This document shows, in pieces, positions 9,626 through 19,025 of a stretch of DNA of 64,000 nt. Origin of the DNA: Rhodospirillaceae bacterium (GTDB taxonomy: Bacteria; Pseudomonadota; Alphaproteobacteria; Dongiales; Dongiaceae); NCBI GenBank assembly GCA_016712715.1, contig JADJQM010000003.1, positions 620,001 to 684,000 on the forward strand, in the 5' to 3' direction. Within the stretch, counting starts at the first letter, position 1; each line of letters starts with the position of its first letter. Both the position numbers and the translations under genes were made by a program. The notes beneath the pieces were generated by a model. The model was not told the origin of the DNA, searched no databases, and saw only the letters and a program-made list of their open reading frames with translations.

Positions 9626-10708
9626 TTACTTCGGCAGATCGCCTTCGACGCCTTCGGCGAGCCAGTTCATGCCGGCGATGTCGCCGTCATTGAGGGTCGT
9701 GCCATCCGCCACCTTGACGCTGCCATCCTGGGCATTGATCGGCCCCTTGAAGATGGTGAGCTTGCCGGTCCTGATGGCCTCTTCCGTATCCATCGCCATC
9801 TTCTTCACATCATCGGGCATGTTGGCATAGTCGGCCATCTTGAGCATACCGGTGTCGAGACCCTTCCACACATCCTCGCTCTTCCACGTGCCGTCCATCG
9901 CCGCCTTGATGCGCTCGGTGTAATAGCCGTCCCAATGGTCAATCGACGAGGTGAGCTGGGCATTGGGGGCAAACTTGATCATGTCGGAAGCCTGGCCGAA
10001 GCCCTTGAGGCCGCGTTCCGCCGCGACCTGCAAGGGAGCCGGTGAATCCGTGTGCTGCGCCATGAGGTCGGCGCCCTGGTCGAGGAGAGCCTTCGCCGCA
10101 TCGGCTTCCTTGCCGGGATCGTACCAGGAGTTAATGAAGACCTGTTTCAGCTTGGCATTGGGGTTGATTGTGCGCATGCCGAGGATGAAGGCGTTCATGC
10201 CCATGATGACTTCGGGGATAGGGATAGAACCGATATAGCCGACGACACCGGCTTTCGACATCTTGCCGGCGATGATGCCCTGGATGTAGCGACCCTCATA
10301 GAAGCGGATATTGTAGGTGGCGACATTGTCGGCGCGCTTATAGCCGGTGGCGTGCTCGAACTTTACATCCGGATAATCGCGCGCAACTTTCAGTGTTGCA
10401 TCCATGAAGCCGAAGGAGGTGGTGAAGATGACGCCGTGGCCGGTCTCGGCCAGTTCCCGGATGACGCGTTCGGCGTCCGCACCTTCCGGCACCTTCTCGA
10501 CATAGGTTGAAGTCGTGCCGAGCGCCTTGTCGGCGGCAAGGCGGCCCTGGTCATGCTGATAGGACCAGCCGAAATCGCCGATCGGACCCACATAGATATA
10601 GCCGGCCTTGAAATCGGCGGCGCGCGCCTTGCCACCCAACAGCGGCAAGGAACTGGCAGCGAGGCCGGCACCGGCGGCCTGGATGAAGGTTCTGCGTTTG
10701 ATCGACAT
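9626..10708 (-). CDS. BMP family ABC transporter substrate-binding protein
   Basis: 360 residues, periplasmic. A Tat-like signal (IKRRTFIQAAGAGLAASSLPL) ends near ARA. The mature protein is the BMP/PnrA/Med fold (AGYIYVGPIGDFGWSYQHDQG, GVIFTTSFGFMDATLKVA, GVVGYIGSIPIPEV, GADLMAQHTDSPAPLQVAAERG). Characterised members bind purine nucleosides or related ligands. It is the distal gene of the uraH-xdhABC-importer array, so a purine base or nucleoside ligand is likely here. The start at 10708 has an AGGAGG ribosome site at 10717-10722. The eight bases at 10714-10721 are identical, in plus-strand letters, to AAGCCTCC in the linker of the AbcR-like RNA near 32.6 kb, so that RNA could pair with this site. 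Confidence 0.93.
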   Translation of the reverse strand: MSIKRRTFIQAAGAGLAASSLPLLGGKARAADFKAGYIYVGPIGDFGWSYQHDQGRLAADKALGTTSTYVEKVPEGADAERVIRELAETGHGVIFTTSFGFMDATLKVARDYPDVKFEHATGYKRADNVATYNIRFYEGRYIQGIIAGKMSKAGVVGYIGSIPIPEVIMGMNAFILGMRTINPNAKLKQVFINSWYDPGKEADAAKALLDQGADLMAQHTDSPAPLQVAAERGLKGFGQASDMIKFAPNAQLTSSIDHWDGYYTERIKAAMDGTWKSEDVWKGLDTGMLKMADYANMPDDVKKMAMDTEEAIRTGKLTIFKGPINAQDGSVKVADGTTLNDGDIAGMNWLAEGVEGDLPK

Positions 10709-10793
10709 GATGGAAGCCTCCTGCTTTTTCTTGGATTGACAAATTGTGGATCGAAAGGGGTCGGGAACACCATAAAATTCCGCGTGAGGTCGA

Positions 10794-11720
10794 CTATCCC
10801 GTGACGTGGAACGGGCGGCCGAGGCAGGCCGGGGCGTTGAGCCGGATCTTGGAGCGGTCGGTCGAGATCACGACCAGAACGATGATGGTGGCAAGATAGG
10901 GCAGCATCGAGACCATCTGCGCCGGGATGCCGAACCCCAGGGTCTGCACATGGAACTGCAGAATTGTGATGCCACCGAAGAGATAGGCGCCGAGCAGAAG
11001 CCGCAATGGCCGCCAAGTCGCGAACACAACGAGTGCAAGCGCAATCCAGCCGCGGCCGGCGGTCATGTCCTCGGCCCACATCTGCGTGTAGCTCAAGGAC
11101 AGATAGGCGCCACCAAGACCGCTCATAGCGCCGCCGAAGAGCGTAGCACCATAGCGGATGGCGATGACCGGATAACCGATCGCATGGGCGGCATCGTGGG
11201 AATCGCCCACCGCGCGCAGCACGAGACCGGCATGGGTGTGAAAGAGGAACCAGATCGTGCCGCCCAAAGCGAGGAACGAGAAGTAGACGAGACCATCCTG
11301 GCCGAACAGGATGCGGCCGATGACCGGGATCTCCGTGAGGTAGGGAATTTCGAGCGACGGCAGCCGCGGCACCGGCTGGCCGACATAGCTGGCCCCCATC
11401 ATGGCGGCAAGGCCGATGCCGAAGATGGTGAGGGCGAGGCCCGTCGCCACCTGATTGGCAAGCAAAGTGAGCGTCAGCACGCTGAAGATGAGCGCCATCA
11501 GCGCGCCGCCAAGTGCTGCCGCCACGATCCCGATGAAACCGTTCCCGGTCGTCAGCGTGACCGCAAAGCCTACCACCGCTCCCACCAGCATCATGCCTTC
11601 GACACCGAGATTGAGAACGCCCGATTTCTCGGTCACCAACTCGCCGGTCGCCGCCAGCAGCAGCGGCGTCGAGGCCGAGATGACCGACAGCACGATCGAA
11701 GTGAAGACCACGCTGTCCAT
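10794..11720 (-). CDS. ABC transporter permease (BMP/nucleoside importer type)
   Basis: 308 residues, about eight to nine membrane segments, of the branched-chain/nucleoside permease family (BPD_transp_2). Family marks are GVLNLGVEGMMLVGAVVGF near the N-terminus and RAVGDSHDAAHAIGYPV in the coupling region. The chosen ATG at 11720 (MDSVVFTSIVLS) shares one base with the stop of the upstream permease (TGATG), so the two are translationally coupled; a longer open frame upstream is only an overlap with that gene. Together with the preceding permease it should form the membrane channel of the importer. Confidence 0.93.
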   Translation of the reverse strand: MDSVVFTSIVLSVISASTPLLLAATGELVTEKSGVLNLGVEGMMLVGAVVGFAVTLTTGNGFIGIVAAALGGALMALIFSVLTLTLLANQVATGLALTIFGIGLAAMMGASYVGQPVPRLPSLEIPYLTEIPVIGRILFGQDGLVYFSFLALGGTIWFLFHTHAGLVLRAVGDSHDAAHAIGYPVIAIRYGATLFGGAMSGLGGAYLSLSYTQMWAEDMTAGRGWIALALVVFATWRPLRLLLGAYLFGGITILQFHVQTLGFGIPAQMVSMLPYLATIIVLVVISTDRSKIRLNAPACLGRPFHVTG

Positions 11721-12796
11721 CAGGCGTCCTTTCGCGTCGGCGATACGACTCTCAACCGATAACGGATGAGAAGGTCGCAGGCGAGCAGATAGAAGAGCAG
11801 GATGCCCTGGTTGATCATGGTGACCGCGGCCGGCAGGCCGAGCGCGATCTGCGCCTTCTCGCCACCAAGATAAGTGAGCGCAAGCACCAGGCCGCCAAAG
11901 AACACACCCACCGGATGCAGACGGCCGAGGAAAGCGACAATGATCGCGGTGAAGCCATAGCCGGTCGGCAAAGCGGGCGTCAGTTGGCCGATCGGCCCCG
12001 CAATCTCGAACATGCCGGCAAGACCGGCCAGACCACCGCCTACCAAGAGGGAGAGCCAAGTGAGTGACTTGGTCGAGAAGCCGGCATAGGCGGCGGCGCG
12101 CGGTGCCTGCCCCGCCACCTTCAGCTTGAAGCCGAGCAGCGATTTAGAGAGCAGGAACCAGCCAAGGGCGACGACGATCAATGCCGCCACCACGCCCACA
12201 TGAATGCGCGTACCCGGGATGAGATGGGGCGAACTCGCGGCCAAGGTGAGGAGGCGCGACTGCGGGAAGCCGTAACCTTCGGGGTCTTTCCAGGGGCCGA
12301 CCACCAGATAGAGCAGCACCAGCTTGGCGACATAGGTCAGCATCAGGCTAGTGAGAATCTCGCTCGCATTGAAGCGCGTCTTGAGCAGCGCCGGGATGGC
12401 GCCCCAGAACATGCCGCCCAGAATGCCGGCCGGGATCATCAGCAGCCAGATCGGAAAGGTCTCGATGTCATAGAAATAGAGGGCAACGCCGGTGGCAAAA
12501 ATGGCGCCCATGACATATTGCCCCTCGGCACCGATGTTCCAGACATTGGCGCGGAAGCCGAGCGACAGACCGACGCCGATCATGATGAGCGGTGCTGCCT
12601 TGACGAAGAGTTCTGAGAAGCCGCGCTTGGTCAGCAGCGGGTCGATCCACATGACGCGCAAGGCCTCGATCGGTTCCTTGCCGAGCAGCAGGAAGATGAT
12701 CACTGTCGTGGCGAGTGTCAGGGCGATGGCGAGGATCGGCGAGGCATAGGTCCATAGACGCGAGCGTTCGCCACGCGGGATGACGTCAAGGCGCAT
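11720..12796 (-). CDS. ABC transporter permease (BMP/nucleoside importer type)
   Basis: 358 residues with about ten hydrophobic segments. The family motif FRANVWNIGAEGQYVMGAIF and the coupling-helix region (KVAGQAPRAAAYAGFSTKS) are clear. The ATG at 12796 (MRLDVIPRGE) overlaps the stop of the ATPase gene by 11 bases; longer starts would run back into that gene. It probably pairs with the next permease as a heterodimer, the usual plan for importers of this family. Confidence 0.93.
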   Translation of the reverse strand: MRLDVIPRGERSRLWTYASPILAIALTLATTVIIFLLLGKEPIEALRVMWIDPLLTKRGFSELFVKAAPLIMIGVGLSLGFRANVWNIGAEGQYVMGAIFATGVALYFYDIETFPIWLLMIPAGILGGMFWGAIPALLKTRFNASEILTSLMLTYVAKLVLLYLVVGPWKDPEGYGFPQSRLLTLAASSPHLIPGTRIHVGVVAALIVVALGWFLLSKSLLGFKLKVAGQAPRAAAYAGFSTKSLTWLSLLVGGGLAGLAGMFEIAGPIGQLTPALPTGYGFTAIIVAFLGRLHPVGVFFGGLVLALTYLGGEKAQIALGLPAAVTMINQGILLFYLLACDLLIRYRLRVVSPTRKDA

Positions 12797-14363
12797 GCGT
12801 CGCCTCCATCTTTGCCGGCGGCGATGCACCACCCATCAACCGGCCGATGGTCTCGATGGTCGCCTCCGCCACCGGGATGGCCGGTGACAGGCGGCCGCCG
12901 GCAATGACGGCGATGCGGTCAGCAAGGGCCATGATCTCATCGAGGTCCTGCGAGATGACGACGACAGCAGCCCCCGCCGATGCCAGATCGAGCAAGGCCT
13001 GGTGGATGGCCGACGCCGCACCGGCATCAACGCCCCAGGTCGGTTGTGATACGACAAGGACGCCGGGCTTCTGCAGGATTTCGCGGCCGACGATGAATTT
13101 CTGCAGATTGCCGCCGGAGAGTGAGCGCGCCTCGGCCTTGGGGCCGGTGGTGCGGACGTCGAAGCCCTTTATGACCTCGCCGGCGAAGCTCGTCGTCCGG
13201 CTGTCGTCGATGACGCCGATCTGCACCAGGCCGCGGCGGCGATAGCCGGAGAGAAGCGCGTTCTCCGCCAGCGTCATGTCGCGGATGGCACCATGGCCGT
13301 TGCGTTCTTCCGGCACAAAGCAGCCGCCGGTTGCGCGCCTGCCATCCGGACCAAGCTTGCCGATCGCGACGCCGTCGAGCGTGATCGTGTCGGCGGTGGC
13401 GCTCAGCGTTTCACCGGAGAGGGCGGCCATCAATTCATTCTGGCCGTTGCCGGCAATGCCGCCAATCCCCAAGATCTCACCGGCCTTGACCTCGAAGCCG
13501 ATCTCCTTGAGGTCCGTCCCGAATTGCTGATCGGATTTCAGCGACAGATTGCGCACGGCGAGGCGAATAGCCGCCGCGGCATCCGCCTGGCGGCCATGGA
13601 TCGGCGCCCGCAGGGTGGTGCCGATCATCAATTCAGCGAGGTGCCGGGCGCTTTCCTGGCGTGGATCACATTCCGCGACGACCCTGCCCAATCGCATGAT
13701 CGTGGCTTTCTCACAGAGCGCGCGGATCTCTTCGAGCTTGTGGCTGATGTAGAGGATGGCGCAGCCTTCGGATGCCAGGCGACGCAAAGTGGCGAACAGC
13801 TTCTCCACCTCCTGCGGTGTCAGCACCGAGGTTGGCTCATCCATGATGAGGAGCTTCGGGTCCTGCAGCAGGCAGCGCACGATCTCGATCCGCTGGCGCT
13901 CGCCGACAGAGAGATCATGGACGGCTCGGTTGGGATCGAGCGGCAGGCCATAGGCTTCCGACACCTCGACAATGCGCGCGGTGAGATCCTTGCGCAGCTT
14001 CTTGTCGTTGATGCCGAGCGCGATGTTCTCGGCGACCGTCAGGGCCTCGAACAATGAGAAATGCTGGAACACCATGCCGACGCCAAGATTGCGCGCATGG
14101 GATGGGCTGTGGATCTCGGTCGGCTGGCCGCGCCAGGAAATCTCGCCCGCATCCGGCTTCTGCACGCCGTAGATGATCTTGACCAGTGTCGATTTGCCGG
14201 CACCGTTTTCACCCAGCAAGGCGTGTATTTCGCCCGGCATGATGGCGAGGTCGACATGATCGTTGGCAAGGCATCCCGGGAACTGCTTGACGATTCCCGA
14301 CAGGCGCAGCAAAGGCTGCGCCGAAGGCGCCCCGCCGGACCCGATCCCACCCGCCAAAACCAT
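12786..14363 (-). CDS. ABC transporter ATP-binding protein, two ABC domains
   Basis: 525 residues, two nucleotide-binding domains in tandem as in sugar and nucleoside importers. Domain 1 has Walker A GENGAGKST (about 51-59), signature LSVGERQRIE and Walker B LLIMDEPT. In domain 2 the Walker A region reads GIAGNGQNEL, the usual degenerate form, with signature LSGGNLQKF and a Walker B-like LVVSQPTWG. It powers the two permeases encoded downstream. It starts 73 bases after the xdhC stop, so the importer is probably read from the same transcript as the xanthine dehydrogenase genes. Confidence 0.93.
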   Translation of the reverse strand: MVLAGGIGSGGAPSAQPLLRLSGIVKQFPGCLANDHVDLAIMPGEIHALLGENGAGKSTLVKIIYGVQKPDAGEISWRGQPTEIHSPSHARNLGVGMVFQHFSLFEALTVAENIALGINDKKLRKDLTARIVEVSEAYGLPLDPNRAVHDLSVGERQRIEIVRCLLQDPKLLIMDEPTSVLTPQEVEKLFATLRRLASEGCAILYISHKLEEIRALCEKATIMRLGRVVAECDPRQESARHLAELMIGTTLRAPIHGRQADAAAAIRLAVRNLSLKSDQQFGTDLKEIGFEVKAGEILGIGGIAGNGQNELMAALSGETLSATADTITLDGVAIGKLGPDGRRATGGCFVPEERNGHGAIRDMTLAENALLSGYRRRGLVQIGVIDDSRTTSFAGEVIKGFDVRTTGPKAEARSLSGGNLQKFIVGREILQKPGVLVVSQPTWGVDAGAASAIHQALLDLASAGAAVVVISQDLDEIMALADRIAVIAGGRLSPAIPVAEATIETIGRLMGGASPPAKMEATHAP

Positions 14364-14436
14364 CCCTCATCCTCCGCCCGATTCGTCCTGGGTTTCGCCC
14401 AGACCGGGTCTTTTCCGCATGCGAACTTATAGGCGA

Positions 14437-15447
14437 TCAGCCGGACAATTGCATCCCTGCTGCTGGTAATTGCACCCCCGCTGCTGGCCGCAGCAGCAGT
14501 TCCGCCGCCACCGCGATGGCGATCGCCGCCGGTATCTTGCTCTTGATGCCGGCAAGGCCAATGGGGCACTGCAGGCGCGCAAGATCGACCGCCGGCACCC
14601 CGCCTTCGCGCAGGCGCTGCAGGAATCGTGCCCGCTTGGTGTCGCTGCCGATCAATCCCAGGCTGGCAAAGGAACCGCGCAGCAGAATGGCCTGCACGAT
14701 CTCGAAATCGAGGGCATGGCTGTGGGTCATGACCAGGAAATGGGCATCCGCTGGCGCGGCGTTGATCATCTCGGCGTTCGCAGCGCCGGCATCGATTGCG
14801 ACATTGTCGGGAATCCTGTCCGGGAAAATGCCTTCGCGCCCATCGCTCCAGGTGACGTGGAAGGGAAGATCGCCCAGCAGGTTGACCAGCGCGCGGCCGA
14901 CATGGCCGGCGCCAAAGAGATAGAGCTGCGGCCAGCGGATCCCGGACGTCTCGCTAAGGATCATGCCGGATTCGCTCTTGCGCAGCCGCGCCGTGCCAGG
15001 ATCCGTCGACGGTGCGTCGAGCGGGTACAGTTCCCGCGCCGTGCTGGGTTGCCCCAAGATGAGAGTGCCGGTCCAATACTGACCGGCCTGTTCCCAGGCG
15101 ATCACCTGGCCGAGCCAGGACGCGGCATCCGCAGCGAGCGGTTCGAGGACAATATCGAGCGCGCCACCACAGCATTGGCGCAAATCGGGGCCAAGGATGA
15201 AATGCTGATGTGAACTTGCCGTGGCCCCTTGCGCGATGAGAGCGCGGGCCCCGGCGATGATGTCGAATTCCAATTGCCCGCCGCCCACCGAGCCGACGAT
15301 TTTGTCGGCATCAACCAGCATGCGGGTGCCCGGCACGCGCGGTGTCGAGCCCTTGGCGGCAGCGATGGTGACCAGCACGGCTGGTTTCCCCGCCAGCGCG
15401 AATGCATGCGCAGCGGCAAGGACCGGATCTGCTGGGCGGCCGGTCAT
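14437..15447 (-). CDS. xdhC: xanthine dehydrogenase accessory protein XdhC
   Basis: 336 residues. XdhC binds molybdenum cofactor, helps its sulfuration and inserts it into XdhB. Both halves of the family are present: the N-terminal CoxI-like part (AAAKGSTPRVPGTRMLVDADK, GSVGGGQLEFDI, LRQCCGGALDIVLEP) and the C-terminal Rossmann part (LYLFGAGHVGRALVNLL, VMTHSHALDFEI, LGLIGSDTKRARF). The ATG at 15447 overlaps the xdhB stop in an ATGA. A longer open frame upstream is out of frame with xdhB and has no support. Confidence 0.94.
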   Translation of the reverse strand: MTGRPADPVLAAAHAFALAGKPAVLVTIAAAKGSTPRVPGTRMLVDADKIVGSVGGGQLEFDIIAGARALIAQGATASSHQHFILGPDLRQCCGGALDIVLEPLAADAASWLGQVIAWEQAGQYWTGTLILGQPSTARELYPLDAPSTDPGTARLRKSESGMILSETSGIRWPQLYLFGAGHVGRALVNLLGDLPFHVTWSDGREGIFPDRIPDNVAIDAGAANAEMINAAPADAHFLVMTHSHALDFEIVQAILLRGSFASLGLIGSDTKRARFLQRLREGGVPAVDLARLQCPIGLAGIKSKIPAAIAIAVAAELLLRPAAGVQLPAAGMQLSG

Positions 15448-17590
15448 GCGATCCTCGCCCGCAGCTCGTCGATTGCTGCGAGGACACGTTCCGGTGTCGC
15501 CGGGGCGTCCAGGGCCGGCAAATGGCGATGATCGGCAAGGCTGGCGATGGCATCGGAGAGGGCGCGGAAGACCGAGATCGCCAGCATCAAGGGCGGCTCG
15601 CCCACCGCCTTGGAACGATGGATCGAGTCCTCGATATTCTCGGCGAAGTCCTGCAGCTTGACGCGAAAATCCGGCGGCCGGTCGCTCATGGTCGGGATCT
15701 TGTAGGTGCTGGGGGCATGGGTCCGAAGACGGCCCTGATCGTCCCACCACAATTCCTCCGTCGTGAGCCAGCCCATGCCCTGGATAAAGCCGCCCTCGAT
15801 CTGCCCCAGATCCACCGCCGGATTGAGCGAGCGGCCGACATCGTGGAGGATATCGACCCGCGTCACGCGGTACTCGCCGGTCAGCGTGTCGACGGCGACT
15901 TCGCTCACGGCTGCGCCATAGGCGAAGTAAAAGAAGGGCCGTCCGGTTGACGTCTTGCGGTCGTAATGGATTTTCGGCGTCTTGTAGAAGCCGGTCGCCG
16001 ACAATTGCACCCGGTCGAGATAGGCGAGCTTCACCAGCGCATCGAAGCTGATTTCCTGCGCCCCGGCCCGGATGCGGTTGGGCAGGAAGGCGACATCGGA
16101 CCTTGCCACCTGGAAATGCCGCGCGGCGAATTCAATGAGTCGATCCTTCAAGGTCAGCGCTGCCGCCTGTGCCGCCTTGCCGTTCATGTCCGACCCGGAG
16201 GACGCCGCCGTGGCGGAGGTATTGGGCACCTTGCCGGTATGCGTCGCGGAAATCTTGATGCGATAAAGATCGACCTGGAATTCCTCGGTGCAGCATTCTG
16301 TTTCGATATCTCGCGGCGCCGCGCCCGGTAATCGCTGCTCAGCTCCAGTTCCGCCACCAGGTCGCCGATGATGCTGTCTTCGACCACCATGTGATAGGGC
16401 GTGATGTTGCGGCTGCCTCGGTCATAGAAATTGACCTTGCGGACATCAAGCGGATCCATGCCCAGATGCCGCGAGATGGCATCGATCACTTCCTCGATCC
16501 CCAGCATGCCCTGCGGCCCGCCGAAGCCGCGGAAGGCGGTGTTCGACACCGTGTGCGTCTTGCAGCGATGCGAGAGGATATGCGCGTGGTCGAGATAATA
16601 GGCATTGTCCGCATGGAACATGGCGCGGTCGGCGATGGCGCCGCTGAGATCGGCGGAAAAGCCGGCGCGGGCGGCATGAACAAAATCGATCCCTTGAATG
16701 ACGCCGTGATCATTGAAGCCAACCTGCCAATCGATGATGAAATCATGGCGCTTGCCCGTCATGATCATGTCGTCATCGCGGTCGAGGCGGAACTTGGCCG
16801 CACGGCCGGTCTTGACCGCCACCAGTGCCGCGAGCGCCGCCCATTGCGTCGCCTGCGATTCCTTGCCGCCGAAGCCGCCGCCCATGCGCCGCACCTCGAC
16901 CGTGACCGCATTGGCGGGGCGGCCGAGCACCTGCGCCACATTCATCTGCACTTCTGTGGGATGCTGCGTCGAGCAATGGATATGCACATCGCCATCTTCG
17001 GTCGGGATTGCGAGCGACACTTGCCCTTCCAGATAGAAATGATCCTGCCCGCCGTGACGGAAGCGGCCAGCAAGCCGATGCGGTGCGGCCGCGATGGCAG
17101 ACGCGGCATCGCCCTTGCGCAGGCGCTGATCATCGAGCACGAAACTTTTCGCCGCGAGGGCGTCCTCGATGGTGAGAATGGCCGGAAGATCCTCGTAGTC
17201 GATTTCCGCCAAGGCGGCGGCTGCACGCGCCTCAGCCACCGTCTCGGCGGCGACACAGAACAATGGCTGTCCCCAGAACATGACCTCGCCCGCACAGAGC
17301 AATGGATCGTCATGGGCGTGGATCGGACTGATATCGTTTGTGCCCGGTATGTCGGCAGCGCTGAGAACACAGGCGACCCCTGGGGCTGCACGCACGCGCG
17401 CAAGCTCCAGCCTTGTCACACGCGCATGGGCGCGATCCGCGGGAAAGGCATAGAGTTGCAGCGTGCGGGCCGGTTCCGGCAGATCGTCGACATAGCGGGC
17501 CGTGCCGGTCACATGCTTCACGGCGGAATCATGCGCCCGCGCTTCGCCCACGCCGCCCGAGATTTGGTCCGCCGCGCTAGCCATGGGCAT
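15444..17590 (-). pseudogene. xdhB: xanthine dehydrogenase molybdopterin subunit XdhB, with internal deletion and frameshift
   Basis: The molybdenum-containing subunit that hydroxylates hypoxanthine and xanthine. The start is the ATG at 17590 or 17584, overlapping the xdhA stop. The first part is well conserved (TGTARYVDDLPEP, FYLEGQVSLAIP, VRRMGGGFGGKESQ, NTAFRGFGGPQGM) up to SSDYRARRREISKQNA at about 16290. There the homologous frame changes and resumes as EEFQVDLYRIKISATHTGK-VPNTSATAASSGSD, continuing to KAVGEPPLMLAISVF with the active-site Glu. From memory of the family, about 70 residues should lie at the junction, including the cofactor-binding GGTEMGQGL segment. The gene is thus short by roughly 200 bp, plus one frame. 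As written it cannot make a working subunit; an assembly collapse is possible. Confidence 0.85.
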
Positions 17591-19022
17591 GCCTGCCGGC
17601 AAAGGTGACCCGCGTCTCGGCAACAGAATCGCTGAGTTCAATGAAGCATTTGCGCAAGAGATTGGCAGCGACCTTGCCGCGATAGGCGGCACTTGCCCGC
17701 ATGTCAGCGATCGGCTGATAGTCCTGCGCGAACAGAGTCGCGACTTTGTCGATCGTGGCCGCGCTCCAGGTCTGGCCGCGCAAGGTGGTTTCGACGGCGG
17801 CAGCCCGCTTCGGAACGGCCGCCATGCCGCCAAAGGCGATGCGGATATCCACGACTTTGCCATCCTCGATCTTGACGTGAAAGGCGCCAAGCAAGGCCGA
17901 GATGTCCTGATCGAAGCGCTTGGAAATCTTGTAGGCGCGGAACTCCCAGCCAGCTTCCGGCTTGGGGAGGCGGATCGCTTCGACAAATTCGCCGGGCTGG
18001 CGGTCCTGCTTGCCATAGGCAAGGAAGAAGTCCTGCAGCGGCATCTCCCGGCGCGCATCTCCCCGGCGCAACATCAGTGTGGCGCCAAGCGCTATCAGGC
18101 AGGGCGCACCATCACCGATCGGCGAGCCGTTGGCGATGTTGCCGCCGACCGTTGCGACATTGCGGATCTGGGCGGAGCCCAACCTGCGGATGATCTCGGC
18201 AAAATCCGGCCAATGCGGCGCCACGACCGGCAGCAGTTGCGCATAAGTAACACCAGCACCGATGACGATTTCCGAAGCCGTCTCATCGATGCTTTGCAGA
18301 TCCGCGACCTCGGCCAATGAGATCACCGGGTCGAGCTGGCGACGTTGCTTGGTGACCCACAGGCCGACATCGGTCCCGCCGGCGACCAACGTGGCGGAAG
18401 GATTCCTCTGGTAAAGCGACGCCAATTCATCGCTGCTGCGCGGGGCGAAATAGCCGGGATTGTCGGTGGTTCCATCCGCCATCGCTTGCAACTGCGCAAT
18501 GGTCTCGCTGGCACGGACGTCAAACTGGTCCGGCTTACGATTTTTCAGCGCGATTTTCGCCGCCGCCAGAATTGGTCCATAACCGGTGCAGCGACAAAGA
18601 TTGCCGGCGAGCGCGTCGGTCGTCTCCTGGTCATCGAAGGTCGCCGCATTCCGGTACTGCGCAAAGAGCGACATGACGATGCCGGGGGTGCAGAAACCGC
18701 ATTGCGAACCATGTGCCTGGACCATCGCCTGCTGGACCGGGTGCAGGCTACCATCCTCGGCCTGCAGATCCTCCACCGTGATGATTTGCTTGCCATGCAG
18801 AGTGCCAACAAACTGGATGCAGGCATTCACCGCGCGATAGCGCAAGGCACCATCCTGAAGATCGGCGATCACCACAGTACAGGCGCCGCAATCGCCTTCA
18901 GCGCAGCCTTCCTTGGTGCCGGGGCGATGTTGCTCGCGCCGCAGATGGTCGAGTACCGTCTCGGTCGGTGAAGCCGGCTCCACAGATCGCATGTCAGGCC
19001 CTAGGAGATAACGGATGGCCAT
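17577..19022 (-). CDS. xdhA: xanthine dehydrogenase small subunit XdhA (2Fe-2S and FAD domains)
   Basis: 481 residues. The N-terminal plant-type ferredoxin domain has KEGCAEGDCGACTVV with a following cysteine; the second 2Fe-2S domain has SQCGFCTPGIVMS and GNLCRCTGYGPI. The FAD domain (about residues 190-360) shows VAGGTDVGLWV and VGGNIANGSPIGDGAP, followed by the CO dehydrogenase flavoprotein C-terminal domain. It passes electrons from the molybdenum site of XdhB to NAD. The ATG at 19022 is 3 bases after the uraH stop, and its own stop overlaps the xdhB start. All eight cluster cysteines appear to be present, in contrast to the damaged xdhB. Confidence 0.95.
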   Translation of the reverse strand: MAIRYLLGPDMRSVEPASPTETVLDHLRREQHRPGTKEGCAEGDCGACTVVIADLQDGALRYRAVNACIQFVGTLHGKQIITVEDLQAEDGSLHPVQQAMVQAHGSQCGFCTPGIVMSLFAQYRNAATFDDQETTDALAGNLCRCTGYGPILAAAKIALKNRKPDQFDVRASETIAQLQAMADGTTDNPGYFAPRSSDELASLYQRNPSATLVAGGTDVGLWVTKQRRQLDPVISLAEVADLQSIDETASEIVIGAGVTYAQLLPVVAPHWPDFAEIIRRLGSAQIRNVATVGGNIANGSPIGDGAPCLIALGATLMLRRGDARREMPLQDFFLAYGKQDRQPGEFVEAIRLPKPEAGWEFRAYKISKRFDQDISALLGAFHVKIEDGKVVDIRIAFGGMAAVPKRAAAVETTLRGQTWSAATIDKVATLFAQDYQPIADMRASAAYRGKVAANLLRKCFIELSDSVAETRVTFAGRHAHG

Positions 19023-19025
19023 GCC

